The position numbers and the translations under genes were made by a program. From the NCBI GenBank assembly GCA_947095585.1, contig OX352762.1, forward strand, positions 30,046,669-30,110,668: a DNA stretch of 64,000 nucleotides, given 5' to 3'. The stretch is from Nephrocerus scutellatus (taxonomy: Eukaryota > Arthropoda > Insecta > Diptera > Pipunculidae). The notes under the pieces were generated by a model that was given only the letters and a program-made list of their open reading frames with translations, was not told where the DNA came from and searched no databases. Shown piece after piece: positions 9,693-23,903 of this stretch; the first letter of the stretch is position 1, and every line of letters starts with the position of its first letter.

Positions 9693-12600
9693 GTAAGATT
9701 TGTTATCACTACCTCAAATAAATAAATGAAAGAATTACTCAGAATCATTTTTTTAAAATCACTTTTTATTCTGTTATTTCTTTCGTTAGTGATGATCAAA
9801 ACGATTTGGGATTATCAAACTCCAATTATACAGCGAGCTCTAATTCTAGTCTATCGTCTGGTGGTGGGTCTGAGAGTCCCAGTACCTCAATGGAACAAGT
9901 TGGCGGTCCCCCCGTTGTACCACACGGCAGCGTCGGTCATACTGCCACAAACTCAGTACACAATCATAGTAGTAGTGGAGGTGGCGGAGGCGTAGGAGGA
10001 GGATCTATCGCAAATAGTAGTATTAATTGGGGTGGCAGTGGTGGACCAACAATTACATCTGGTGGAGTATTGACTCGACAATGGCAATTTGAGAGCGATG
10101 ATGATGATGATTTACTGCATGAAGTCGACTGGAGCTCCAATGTTGCGATGGAAATGTTGGCAGCACTCACCGATGCCGAGAAGAAAAGACAGGAAATTAT
10201 CAACGGTGAGTTAAGATTAATTAATACAAAGAAATTGGCATAATCCTTTTTTTTTTCTTCTCGAATAGAAATCTATCAAACCGAACGAAGTCACGTTCGC
10301 ACGTTGAAATTACTGGAACGTATATTCATGTGTCCACTCCATGACTCCGGTGTTTTGTCGCCCGATCATCTTATGTTACTATTCCCACCCGCCTTGCTAT
10401 CACTCAAAGAGCTACATAGTTCATTCGAGCAGCAATTGAAAATGCGTCGCTTGGAGCATAATCACATTGTTAGCCATGTCGGTGATCTGCTCGCTGGCAT
10501 GTTTGATGGACAATCCGGCGAGGAGCTGCGCGAGTACGCAGCACAATTTTGTGCGCGGCAACAAATCGCATTGGAGGCTCTAAAAGAGAAACGACGAAAA
10601 GACGAGCAACTTCAAAAGATGTTAACCAAAGCAGAGTCGCACAAAGCATGCCGGCGACTACAATTGAAGGATTTGTTGCCAACTGTGCTGCAGCGATTGA
10701 CCAAATATCCGTTGTTATTTGAGAATCTATACAAGATAACGATACGTGTGCTGCCGGATGATAAAACAGAAGCGGAGGCTGTGCAGCGGGCATTAGACTC
10801 GTCAAAGAAGATACTGGTTGATGTTAATCAGGCTGTGAAAACTGCTGAGGATGCGCACAAGTGAGTTTTATATTTAATCAGAATTATTCACATCTAAGAT
10901 TCCAACCGATTTAATCCCTTTACCCTTTTTAGATTGCAGAGCATCCAGCGGAAATTAGACAAGTCAACGTTTGATAAGGAAGAGTTTAAGGTAAGTATCG
11001 TCTTAAAGTTTAACTAAAACCACTTTCTATAGTACATAATTAAAAACTTTAATTTAATTTGTTTTGATCCCTTTTTGTCTGTATTTTCGACTACTTTAAG
11101 GTCCCTTTTACCCACCTATCCCACACGACCTAGTAGAGAGCTGAAATTTTGTGAGTGTCTTAAGTCCAAAATAGCATTTTTTATATTCCTCGTGTGATGG
11201 GTTGAATTTTTTTCTACTTTGAGGTCCTTTTAACAACCTTTCAAACGACTAATATTTTGTGAGTGTCGTAAATAGCATTTTTTATATTCTGCGTGTGTTG
11301 CGTGTCGCGTTTCGCGTGTGATTGGTTGAAATTTTTTTTCGAATTGAGGTCCTTTGCCACTACCTAGATAGATGAAATTTTGTGAGCAGCTCAATATCAG
11401 GGGCCAATTTTTATATCCCGGTTGTCATCAGTCGCGTGCGGTGCGTGTAATGCGTGGAAAAATAAAATACTTTGAAATAGGGACCTTAAAAAGTTGATAC
11501 ATTTTTTGTTTTTGTTTTTTTGGTCGGCTTGTTTATTGTTTATTAGAAGATTTATCCTTCTAAATAATGCCCGAAATATTAGCAGTATTTTTTATATCAA
11601 TTGTTTGATTTATTGTTGCTATTATATCTAGTTGTTAATGAAAATCTGACTAACTTTAAAGTTGAAGTCATAGTGAACACCAAGCTGGATAAAAATTGTT
11701 CAGATTTCACGAACCCAGCTTTTTGCAACCCGGTAATTTTTATATTAGAATAAATATGATAAAATCAAAATAAAACTTGAAGCAAGAACTGAATACCTGT
11801 GCAAGATTCATACTTAAAAAACAGTCTTCGGACTATTTATGTATTGAAATAAATATGTAAACACTGTTGAAAATGTGCACCTTTTCTAACAATGAAACTC
11901 CCTTACCTCCAAACAACAAAGAAAAAACTTTAATTTGTTGATGTGGACCCAAATTGCCTGTTAGATTTTCAAATTGTCCAATTTTAGTCAAAAACCACAT
12001 ACATGGAAAAACTCTGAATTTAAAACACCATACCGAAATAACCTAAGTAAGGCGCAACTTCTAATATGTTAATGATAACACAGTCGAATTAAGCTAAAAT
12101 ATAATAATAATAATAATAATATTCGGCGCGACAGACCGTTGCAGTCCAAGGCCGGCCTAGCTTCTCGCGAGCATTTGTGTTGTGCATGTATATTTTTGCA
12201 CCCAAATGGAAGGGACCTACAATTGAGAAGCTTTCAGTGACAAGTTATTACTCTCGGATGTTTGTCAGACGTTCGGGAGAGGCGGGACCGTGAAAAATAC
12301 TTTTGATGCTTTCTGGAATTCGAACTACGAACCCCCCAGTCAAAAATCCATGCACTAACCACTGAGCCACGTCTAAAATATTAACCAAATTGAAATATGC
12401 AGTGCCTATTTTATTTTGTATTTGGAATGCTTGCGAAAGACAGAAAACTTGATTTCGGGCATATGGCATTGTGGCCGTATGTTACGAATAAAATGAATAA
12501 TTATCAGTTACTTTATTTAGCCCCCACAAAAAATTTAGAGATCACACGGTATTCAAGATTAATCGACAAGTCAATTTCTCGAAATCAAATTGTAATTTCC

Positions 12601-15600
12601 ATAATGAAATGGCTTGGGTCACGCTAAAGCTTGTAGATATATTGGGATTAATATAATACATAATTTCAATAATAATAGTCATTGATCAAGTTATGGTAAC
12701 GACTGACCGTAAGGCAAGCTCCGACCTTATCTTTAAAGAAATAAGATCCCAAACCCCAGCATGCTACATAACTTCTATATTCAAAAATTATCCAGATCAA
12801 GTTACGTTGATGTCATTAATTCGTCCAGCTTTTGTTCTGCCAGGCTGGTTGTATTTTCCTATTTTCTGCTTTCTGCAGCCTCAGTTCACTCCTTAACTCA
12901 TCGTCAAAATTAAAAATTCGAATATCACTGTGGAAGTGCCTTAACATCAAAAAAGACAATGATCATATCAGCACTTTCATAGGTACGGATTCTTTGATGC
13001 ACGTCTCTGTTTCTGGTCATGGAAAGCTAACTTTTGTAGGCTCCCAAAAAAATTTACGTATATGAGCCTTTTTTCACAGTTTTTTTATAATTGTGTTCCG
13101 TCAGGGTAAAATACACAAAAAGGAAAAATTGGCTTACATAACGGCGCTCCAGGCACAAATTCTGTACACTCTGTATCATACCAAGAAGATTTTTAACGAA
13201 CTTAGTTTGATGCCGACCTCTGCCTGGCGTTGCCAATTTCAATAGTACATTTTTGTGATTACTCCATCAAGGTCCAATTGTGACATTAGCATTGGTTTTT
13301 GCCAGTGAAATATTGTTCAACATTTTCAACTCTTTATTCTTTTCGCTATTTTTGAAGTGAAACGTCTTTAGGAGCGACTAATGGGTAACTAAATCCAATC
13401 CATGACATCAGTGTGACGGAAATAACGAAAGTAGCGGATGAAGTTAGCCGTCAAAGATATATTCCAATGTTCATTTATAATGACATTCCAGTTGTCAGCT
13501 CTATAGACAAGGCCAATCTGTTTACTGCGCATTTCGCAGTTAGCTCCACGCTTCCAGATTGTGCATTGCTGCCCCCTGCACCTTAGAGTATTCAACACTC
13601 TATGGGACAGATATTCATTCGTACTCGTGCAGTTGCTAGAGTTTTAAACGATCTAAACACTCACAAATCCGCTGGGCCAGATTGTATTTCCCCAATAGTT
13701 CTGAAGTGGTGTTCTTCCAAGTTGGCATTGCCATTGCGTAAGCTTTTCCATCTATCCATTCTTCTCGCCTCCTTCTTCGTACCGACCAATTTTCAGCTCA
13801 AGAAATATCTTGAAACCAACGAAATCCTCAGTGACCGGCAGTATGGATTTCGTGGGCAACGTTCTACTGGTGATTTGATGGTATATCTCACCGAACAGTG
13901 GAACCGGTCTTTGCATCAATTTGGAGAAAGCAAAGCTATTGCACTCGATATTTTTAAGGCATTTTATAGAGTTTGGCATCAAGCTCTTTTGTCCAAAATG
14001 CGTGCATATGGAGTCGATGATAAACTGCTTCACTGGATTAGAAGCTATCTTTTGGACCGCTCAATTCAATTTGTATTGTATGGTTTCAAGTCTAAAGTTC
14101 ATTACTTAAATGCTGGCGTTCACCAGTTTTGTCCCCAATACTCTTCCTTATTTTTATTAATGATCTCTTATATGTGACTTATAATCCAATTTACTCTTTC
14201 GCTGACGACAGCACTCTCAGCTTCTCATATAACTTTGAGGAACGTCCCTCCACTTCTCATGTGGAAATCAAACAACTACGTAAGTTAAGCACGTCGCACG
14301 TTCGCCGTCGCCAAAAATGCTGCGAAATGTTTAGGTTTTCTAGCCCGGTGCAAGAAATATTTCACTCCTTCTGACCTGGCTACTATCTATTAGGCTTTTA
14401 TTCGCTCTTAACTTGAGTACAATTGCCATATCTGGTCGGGTGCGCCTAAAACTATCTTGCATCAGCTAGATATAATGCAAAACCGCGTAATAAAACTTAT
14501 CGGTGATGCAAATATAGCGAAATCAATAGATTCGCTTGAACACCGCAGGAACGTTTTCTGCTTGTCACTGTTTTATCGCTTCTTCTACCAGCGGTGCTCA
14601 AGAGAAATAGCCTGCTGCATGCCACATCCCCTTGAATTCAACCGCAATACTCGTGGCGCTGTAAATGCTCATTAGTTTACCCTCAAGCCAATCTTCGGTC
14701 GTACAGTTAAATTCAGGGATTTAACACGTATGTGGAACGCTCTCCCACATCACTATGATCCACAGGCATTCAAAACACAAGTTCAGAGACATATCCTCTT
14801 TTCTCCTCCTTTTCCTTAACGCCCACGCTGTGCCAAGCATGTAGCCGAGCATTAAAAGGGTGCGAACTCCTTTAAGCGTGCGCGAATTAAAAAATAAAAG
14901 TGTAAATTCATTTACCATGTATTGTATTCATTTTTATGTATTTGACAATTCAGTTTTGAAGCACTGTCCTCCGATGGGTTTTTTGTGGTCTTTTGTGATT
15001 CTTTTGAGTGTCATCACACAATAATTTGAGGGGCATATTTGGATAAAGGTGATGAATAGGTTACCGAAGATTTTTTTTTAGTGGTGACTTTAATGTCATT
15101 TTCAACTTAGAAAATGCTGGCCGTCTTTTACGTGAGGATTTAAATGTATATTGAAATAAGCATTTTATCATCGTTCTACTTACGTAAATTATTGGCACGC
15201 GAGATTAAAAAAACTTTCAGGTACGCTAAACAAGTTTCACTTCCACCGCGCGTAAAGGTTACGCGCGTTACGCGCATTAATTTTTTTATGTAAAACATGG
15301 AATATCGACATAGAAATTGAAATCGGTCTGGTATCATTCGAGTTTAGTTCTTACAAGCAGAGACAAACAAACGCACACTCTCTCTCTCTTTCCTTTAGTA
15401 TAATATCGTCGACTACATATATAATTTTATGTCTTTTTTTTATTGTAAACTAAACTTAAAACCTATTGTTTTGTATATTCCCTTAATAGAATTTAGATTT
15501 GACTCAGTTCAAACTTATTCACGATGGAAGCTTAACCATGAAAAAGAATCCTGGTATACAGTTGCATGGATTACTATTTGAGAACATGATTGTTCTGCTG

Positions 15601-18600
15601 ACAAGACAGGTAAATAAAAATTTCTTCTTAAATTTGTTCTTAAAATTGTTTTCCTAATATCTTTTTTTCTTCTCCTCTTATTAGGATGACAAATATTCAT
15701 TAAAGAGTCTTGCGGCAACCCGCTCGAGTGAAGTAAACAAATTCATTAGTCCGATAACATATATCGACCAGGAGACTTTAGTTAGACAAGAGGCCGCCGA
15801 TAAAAACTCCTTCTTCCTTATCATGACAAAGACTTCACAAATGTTGGAACTGAGAGCACCAAGTAGCTCCGAATGCAAAACGTGAGTACTCGCGCCTTAA
15901 AATACAGATTTCTTGTGAATTTGACATCAAAGAGCAATGCTGATATTTTGATGACGTTCCTTTTTCCAATTGACAAATTAAATCCTTTCAATTGCGTGTG
16001 CAAATGAATGCACTGAATGTTTAAGTCATGGTCGAATCAACCATCAACTCCAAAAAGACCATTGGGGTGCTGTCGGCACTGTGCAATAAAAAAAATATTT
16101 ACATAAACGCGATATAATGTGTGGCGGCTGCAACGAAATGAATTGAATTAATGGCAGATTCTGTGCTATCATTTGCGTATGCCGAGCGCCGCAGATTGAT
16201 TCTATTTCTCGTCTCGTCTCTAAGTGGCCAAGTTGACGTGCATTTGTTTACTGCAAAAATAATAACACATACCTAATAATAAAATTCCAAGTGTCAACGC
16301 TGGATGATATGCCGGACGATGAAATTTCACTGTCCGTTGGAGAATATAAATATAATTTCAATAATAAAAACAGTAAATCGATTGACGATGCTCAATGAAA
16401 CAAAGAGAACTCTTGACGGTAGCAAAATTCTTATTACAATTTTTGTTGTTGCTTCTTTAAGTCAATTTTGTAAAAATAATAACATTTACCTTAAATTTGT
16501 GTTTGTGCCATCTGCTTAAGAAGTACCCGGAACTATTTTACTGCGACGATTTGCATATTTTTTCAAGTGTATATATAAATAAATAATAAACGATTTCGAA
16601 AAGGTAATTAAAATTTGAAAAATAGAGTCGAGCAATTTTCTTTGTTCGGCGGAGGGCGTACACCGTAGATATACGAGTAGTATAAAAGGTTTCTAACTAA
16701 TATTCATATATTAAAGATGCACTCCGGCAGTAGAGGCAAAAAAGGAAATATAGGATATACTCTAGAATTTCTGAAAAAAATCTGAAACTTTTGGGTTATA
16801 TTCGTGAAAATATCCTCTCACACACTATTTTGCATCTCATTTTATTTATGTGTCGTATGCTTATCATGATTCTTGGCGCAGCGGGTGCTGCCAATAAGCA
16901 GCTACCATCAAATGTACTTTTACTTACATTAACAGCAGAAGAAAGAAAATATAAATGTATATATTTATTTCCCATGAAACAGTTGTTGCTTCAATGTTTA
17001 TTTGCAAAATATGTTTATTTTGAATTATTCAAGTTTAACATTAGTTGTTAGATATTTCGCTTTATGCACATGATACAAGACATACTCGTAGAAACCATAA
17101 AGTAATAAAAAACAGAGAATTTTAAAAATTTCTAATAAAAAAGGAGGAAAAAATTAAATTCGCCACAATGCTGTTTGTTTATTGTTTTTTAAATTAAACA
17201 AATCAATTTGTTTTTAAATATAATTACCAAAATACGTTTAATTGAAATCGCTATATAAAGATAAATTGCGTTGTGTTATGCCTTCTTTTTATCTTTCACA
17301 AAAGTTTTGCGATTTTCTCTAGCAATAAACGGGTATGCCGCTTGTCAGTTTGTGTGTTTACGCTGCGCTTTCTTTGGGTATACATATATTTTTATGGATG
17401 TTAATGGATAGTAGTTTGATCATAGTTTATTAAATATTCTTTATTGTGTAACAGAATACTTCAAATGTATTGATACATATTCTTTATATGCGGTTGTAAA
17501 ATAACACCTCGTCCACAGACTAGCATTGAACGGATATATTTGTTAACATAAGGGTTCATATTTAACTATAAATATCGCTGCAAAAATTGCTTACACAAGT
17601 CAAGTTTGACTAAAATGATGATATATAACATAAATATCTCTACTTTAACCCTAAACCTGCTTTCAACGCATCTAAGATTGTAATTACAAAATTAGTTTTT
17701 GATGTGACATGGAAGTTATTGAATAAAAACACATACATGACAACAAAAAGGAACACATAACAATAACATGGATGATGGCATTATTACAATCGTGTTATAT
17801 TTTTATACTCGTTAAGTATTATTAATTATTAGTAACATACTTACTTGTGTCCCTAAGGCCCTTGTGGGTCCTAAGGCCTCTACTACGCCTACGCGCCATC
17901 GCGTGCGGTTCCTTGCAATGAGCTTCAGCTCTCTCCAACTCTTCCCCAATTGCCGTGACTCCTCCTCAACAGTTCTGCGCCATGTATTTCTCGGACGACC
18001 CGTTCTTCTACCATTCCGAGATTACGGATTCCATTGCATTGCGTAGTTTGCTATGGAACTGTCGCCTTTTCGGAGTGTAGGACCAATCCACTGCCACTTC
18101 CGTCGTTGGATGGTTGTGCCTATTGGTTCCTGACCCGTTCTCTGGTAAAGATGTTCGTTAGAGATACGGTTAGGCCATAAAACCCTTAAGATGTTCCGTA
18201 GACACCTATTTACGAACGTTTGTAATCTTTTTGTGATAGTAGCGGTCACCTTCCAAGTGCTGCACCCATACAACAGCACAGATTCAACATTTGAACGGAA
18301 CAGTCGTAGCTTGGTGTTTAAGCTGATCGCATTGCTTCGCCAGCATCATTCCAAACACTGATTTAGCTTTGTCGATTCGGTTGACAATGCCCTGTTCAGT
18401 TCCACCTTCGGTCGAGACAATACTCCCAACTTTCTCTACCGGCTGTCCTGCAATGTTTACTTGAGTTACTGAGTTAGTGCCGAGGTTGATAATAATCTTC
18501 AAACCCGCAACATTTGCCTCCCTTTCCACATTTGTTGTCATTTGGTGCAGCTCCATAATCCTGTGTGAGAGTAAACAATCGTCATCAGCGTAGTCCAGAT

Positions 18601-21600
18601 GTTTGAGTTGAAATGTAAGAGTCCAACGAGTTCCTCCGTTTCCAGTAGACAAAGCTGCGCGAAGTACATCGCTAATCACCAACAAAAAAGTATCGGCGAT
18701 AGAATGCAACCTTGTCGTACCCCACTTAGGATCTCGAATTCCTCTGGCAGCTTTCTTCTATGCAGCACATGACATTTAGAGCCATCATAGGTTGCTCTAA
18801 TAATAGCTATATCGGGTATACCTCTCCTGCGCAAGGCCAGCCAGATAAACTGTCTGTTGACACTGTCAAACGCCTTCTCAAAATCGATGAACAGCAGGTG
18901 CAGTGGTGACCGGAATTCAACGCACTGTTCAATAATGATCAGCAGGGTGTTTATTTGGTCTACACAGGAGAATCCAGTGCGGAAACCTGCTTGTTCGGCA
19001 TCGAGTGTATCTTCCAGATGTTCCTTAATTCGCTCAAGTACTACTTTGGCTATTACCTTGCAACTACAGGAAGAACGCTAATGCCTCTCCAGTTATTGCA
19101 CTCCATAAGACTACCTTTTTTACGGAGCTTGACAATCATTCCCTTCTTTCACTCGTCGGGGAAACTTTTTGCCTCCCAAGCTGCTCTCTCTACAAGAGGA
19201 TATAAAAGCTCTGCTGATGTCGTTGGAGCGGCACGCAGAAGCATTGCGGGTATACTATCTAGTCCTACCGACTTGTTGTTCTTTAGTGCGTTGATCGCGG
19301 TAGCGATCTCATCTTTACTGGGAGTTGAGGTGCGAATTCGGGAAATTGTTACTTCCGGCAGCTCCGTTTGACGTTAATACCGTAAAGAAATGCTCCTTCC
19401 TTCGCTTGAGCTGATCCTCACCAGAAACGAGTACGGCACCATCTACTCCTTCCACCGGATGTTGGCTAGAGCGGTGACCACCTGTCAGCTCTTTGGTGAT
19501 TCTGTAAACGGTTCTGCTATCGCACCTGCTCGCTGCTTCCTCTGCTTCTGAGGCCTGGTTGTTAATATAATTACGTTTGTCACGTCTTACACTACGCTAC
19601 ACTTCTCTCTTTTTTCTTCAATACAGGGACTCTAGCTCGATCCTCGCTGCGGCTGGGGTATCTACAATACGAGCTTTAAGTAGCTTATGTTCTTCAATCC
19701 GCCTCCAGGTATCTTCGTTAAGCCACGTGCTGTGCCTTGCCTGGCTTCTACCAACAATACTTTCCGCTCCAGATGTTAAAACATTTTTACAGCCTTCCAA
19801 TGTTCCTGGATGGTTGTCGGCAGTGAGCTGCTGATTGCTTCCACTCCTTGCGATAAATGATCCCTTAATTGTTGGCATACTGAGGGGATCTTTAGCCGGT
19901 CGATGTTATACCTATGCATTCGGATGATATTGCGGATTCTTTGAACTGATGCAGTACGTAACTGGACAGTAGCTACCATAAGGTGATGATCCCGTACCAT
20001 ACCCATGTCGGCTCCTCGTTTGTTTCGGACGTCTAAAAGACAGCTCCTAAAACGTCGGCTGATCGCCACATGGTCGATTTGGTTGGATGATGATTGCCTG
20101 TCAGTTGACACCCAGCTGATTGCCTGTCAGTTGACACCTAGCTGACCTTGTAGCATGTCTTATGCTCAAACATGGTGCCTCCTATGACAAGGTGGTTGGT
20201 GTTGCATAAATCAACAAATCTTTCACCATTGTCATTTCGTTCGCCGAGGCCGTGCTTCCCAATCACATGTCTGAGTCCTTCATTGTCGTTGCCTACCTTG
20301 GCATTCAAGTCCCCCATCACTATGACGATATCACCGTACAGCGCTTAGTTGATTGTAGAAGTTGTCGTTTTCATCCTCAGTCGAAGGATTCCTTGGGCCG
20401 TATGTATGATCGCGACACGCCGTACTCTAGTCCGAAATCTGGCCGATAAGATCCTATCACCATATGGGTGCCAGGAAATTAGGCCTCTGCGTGTTGTTGG
20501 CGTTAGCAGCAGACCTACTCCAGATTCACGGGGACTGCCGGATGGTTTGCACAGTGTTACACATTGGGGATTGGTACTCTCCCGCGTCGAACCATTGTAC
20601 TTCACTCACTCCCAGTATGTCCAAATTATATCGAAGAAACTCACGTTCCAGTTGAAGAAATCTGGCACTTTGTGGTCCTTCACTCCCTGAGTCAAGGAGC
20701 GTCCTCACATTCCAGAAACCAATCTTAGTCCGGGTACAATAGCCAAAAGTCGTCATTATTCGATCATTACTTATCCGAGGCGTTGTGTCGGTTTCAGTAG
20801 CGGGCATTTTTCGTTACCGCAGGGTGCTAACCCACGTTACCTAGACTCGCTAGACCGTTCGCACTTGCAATTTTAGCCTACATATCTAAGGACTTATACA
20901 CATGGGTGCCCGGGGAACACCACTAGGTGGTAAAGCAAGCACTACATCACGAACTTGATTGTTGCGTTACTGGCTCAAACCAAGTTTTCAGCAGTCAGTA
21001 GTTTCCCGATCAATCGCAATGCGTGTTTTGTTTGCTTCAATAGAATTGTTATTATTATTATTGGTGGGCTGTAAAGCTTTCTGCTTTGAGGTCTATTGTA
21101 CATCCCAAATTATTTACCACATTATATGGTTGCTCAGTTCCTTTGTAAATGCCACCAAATTCACCAATTTGATTGGTTTGCTATTTGGCCAGAGAACTGT
21201 ATGAGCCTTGAAATGTATGAAGAGTATGTGCTCTGATGTTTCTTTTGCCTCGTTACAGAATCGGCAGCGATCCGATTGTGATTTACCAATTTTAGAGAGA
21301 TGGCTTTGGAAGGGACTGTGTCCTGTTAAGTACCAGACTAGTGTCCTAAGCGTATGGCGGTCCAGTTTAAGAGCCTGTCCATGTGACTGATGTTGAATTT
21401 GAGAAGCTTTTTGGCTTTTCTCATCCCAGTCGACGCACCCATTCCGCTTCGATGGCAGTGTTTTCCCATTCTCTAACTCTGTTTTTGATATGGCTTTTGG
21501 AATAGGCAATCCTGGACTCGGAGCCAGTAAAGGCTCCTTCTGCTCCTTGTCTTGCATAGAGATCTGCTGATATCGTTTCCTGATATGCCTGAGTGTCCGG

Positions 21601-23872
21601 GAGACCACATTAAAGTGATTTTGTTGGTGTTGGCCAGTTCTTTTAAGTGGCAGAAGCGCTCCACGTTGTTTTGGAATAAAAGACTGGACTTTTTAGTGTG
21701 TTGCTTGACTATCTGAGATCACATAGATCTCGGTTCTTCTGTACATTCTTTTGATACATTCTAGTGGGCAGGCTTCTATTGCTATGGTTTGCGCCTGAAA
21801 TACTGGAGTAGATATGCGTGGGGGTATTGACATTTTGATTCTAGGTCCGAAAACACCTGCTCCGGTTCCTGTATTTGTTTTTGATCCGTCTGTGTACCAG
21901 ATGAACTAGATACATGAGTATTCTTATATTATTATTCGGGTATTCTTATCGAGAAATTCCTTTGGAAATTGTTTTAAGGGTGTCGTTGTTTGGTCTGTTT
22001 TTGGCCACCAAATCAGGGCCGCGTACGTGATCTTGGGTCTAATGATACTTTGGTGTATCCATATTCCCCCCGTTTTATTAAAGATGTCATGTCCATGTCA
22101 GTTTACTGTTAAACACGATCCCTAGTTATTGGGCTTCTGGTATCTATTTAATGGTTTTGCCTTGGAATTGTAGTGCTGGAAGCGTTTTTTTGTTCCCTTT
22201 TGTGAAAAGTGTACAAACTATCCTTTCTGGATTAACGCTTAGGCCAACCTCATTGCACCAGTCTTTTACTAGTTTGAGAGCATATTGCATTCGTTCTTTT
22301 AGTGTGCTCTCGAATTTACCTCGAACCATTAGAACAAGGTCATCTGCGTAGCTGATGTTTGTTAAGCTGTTATTCTTAGCCTGTCCAATAACTGGTCCAT
22401 CACTAATTCTCTGGTTGCTGCTATTGTGATGTTTTCTTGACCGAACGAGGCCAGAATTTTCCTGCTTTTTAACATGCTTATGACCATCCTAGGATAGAGT
22501 AGTCAATTCCTCTTGATCTAGCCTGTGTTTGAATTACTTCGAAGCTGGTGTTGTCAAAAGCGCCTTGTATGACAATGAAGGCGCATAGTAACATTTCCTT
22601 GCTGCGAAGTGTGTCTTCGATTTCGGTTTCAGTTGATTTGCCACAGTCTGATATGCATGTTGGCTGAGTTTTGTTGGAGTGTGTTTGATCTTATGTAATG
22701 GCCTATTAGTTTCTCCATGGATTTTAAAATGGCTGATAGGTCGATAGGACCTAGCATCTTCGGGGGATTTTTACCTCCTTTAGGTAAGAATAACACTCGC
22801 ACCTCTACAGTACCTTGGAACATATTCTAGGCTGTAGCTGGTTCTGTATAGATTTACAAGTAGTGGTTCTATTAATTTAATTCCACGTTGAAGGAAGATT
22901 GGATACAGCCCGTCTCCACCAGGCGACTTGTAGAGTCCGAATGAGTTTACCGCCCAACGAATCCCTTCCAATGAGAAGATACTGGCTGAGCGTCTGTAAG
23001 ACTCGGTTGAGATGAGGTACTTGTGTGATCGGCGTTCATGATTGCCTTGGTCAGCTCCTTTGCCGTGATGTCAAGATCGTCAATTGAGCTGATTGGGGTA
23101 ATCATGCCAGTTAGGTTGTGTCTGAGTATGTCTAGGAAGACTTGCCAGTTAGTGTGTTTAGGGGTTCCTACAAAGGATTGAACCTTATTTGGAGTTTCTA
23201 TATCAAATATTATGTACATGTGGTCAGAGTGATGCCTCCTTCATTACTTGCCATTTATGGATCATGCTGGCCGTGCTTGAGTCTGATAACGTAAGGTCCA
23301 GTACCTCTCTCCGTATGGCGTTTATGAAGGTTGCATCATTCCCCACGTTGTTTATTTTTGATGAACAGTAGTTAAAAAGTTGCTCACCTCTGCTGTTGGT
23401 GTCGGTGCTTCCCCAAACTGCGTGATGTGAGTTCGCATCGCATCCGATCACGAATTTTTGATTGCGAGTTATGCAGAAGTTTATCAAGCTCTGTGTCGTT
23501 TCTGTAGGGGGATCTTCTTCATCTCCTGGGAAATAGGCAGCGGCAAAGTTGGTGTTGCTCTTGCTACGTTTAGGTGAGAACTTCTCTAAAGAGATCGCAG
23601 TAAGGTCTCTGGAAATAAATTGATTTAAGGAGTAAATATTAAGAGAGTGGTGGCACAGAATTGCTGTCCTTGTTCTCTCATTATCCTTGTTATAAATCAA
23701 CTTACCTAGTTTGTTTGGGATTCACAAAATTTTGTTTTTGTTGGTCCAGGCTTCTTGGATAAGAACTATGTCCCAGTTTTTTGCTACGAAGAGGTGGCAT
23801 AGACTGGCAGTGGGTGCATTTGACCTATGAAGGTTTATTTGGGAACTATCTATATTAACTTCACTTGCCCGT

Positions 23873-23903
<31 letters not shown>

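Noticed and set aside
9726..9995. 89-codon ORF with a hydrophobic start
   Set aside because: It runs through the polypyrimidine tract and splice acceptor at 9789 in a different frame from the RhoGEF2 exon; an overlap artefact.
10470..10805. Minus-strand 111-codon ORF
   Set aside because: Antisense shadow of the DH-domain exon.
18857..19371. Plus-strand ORFs of 74 and 138 codons
   Set aside because: Antisense to the RTE reverse transcriptase.
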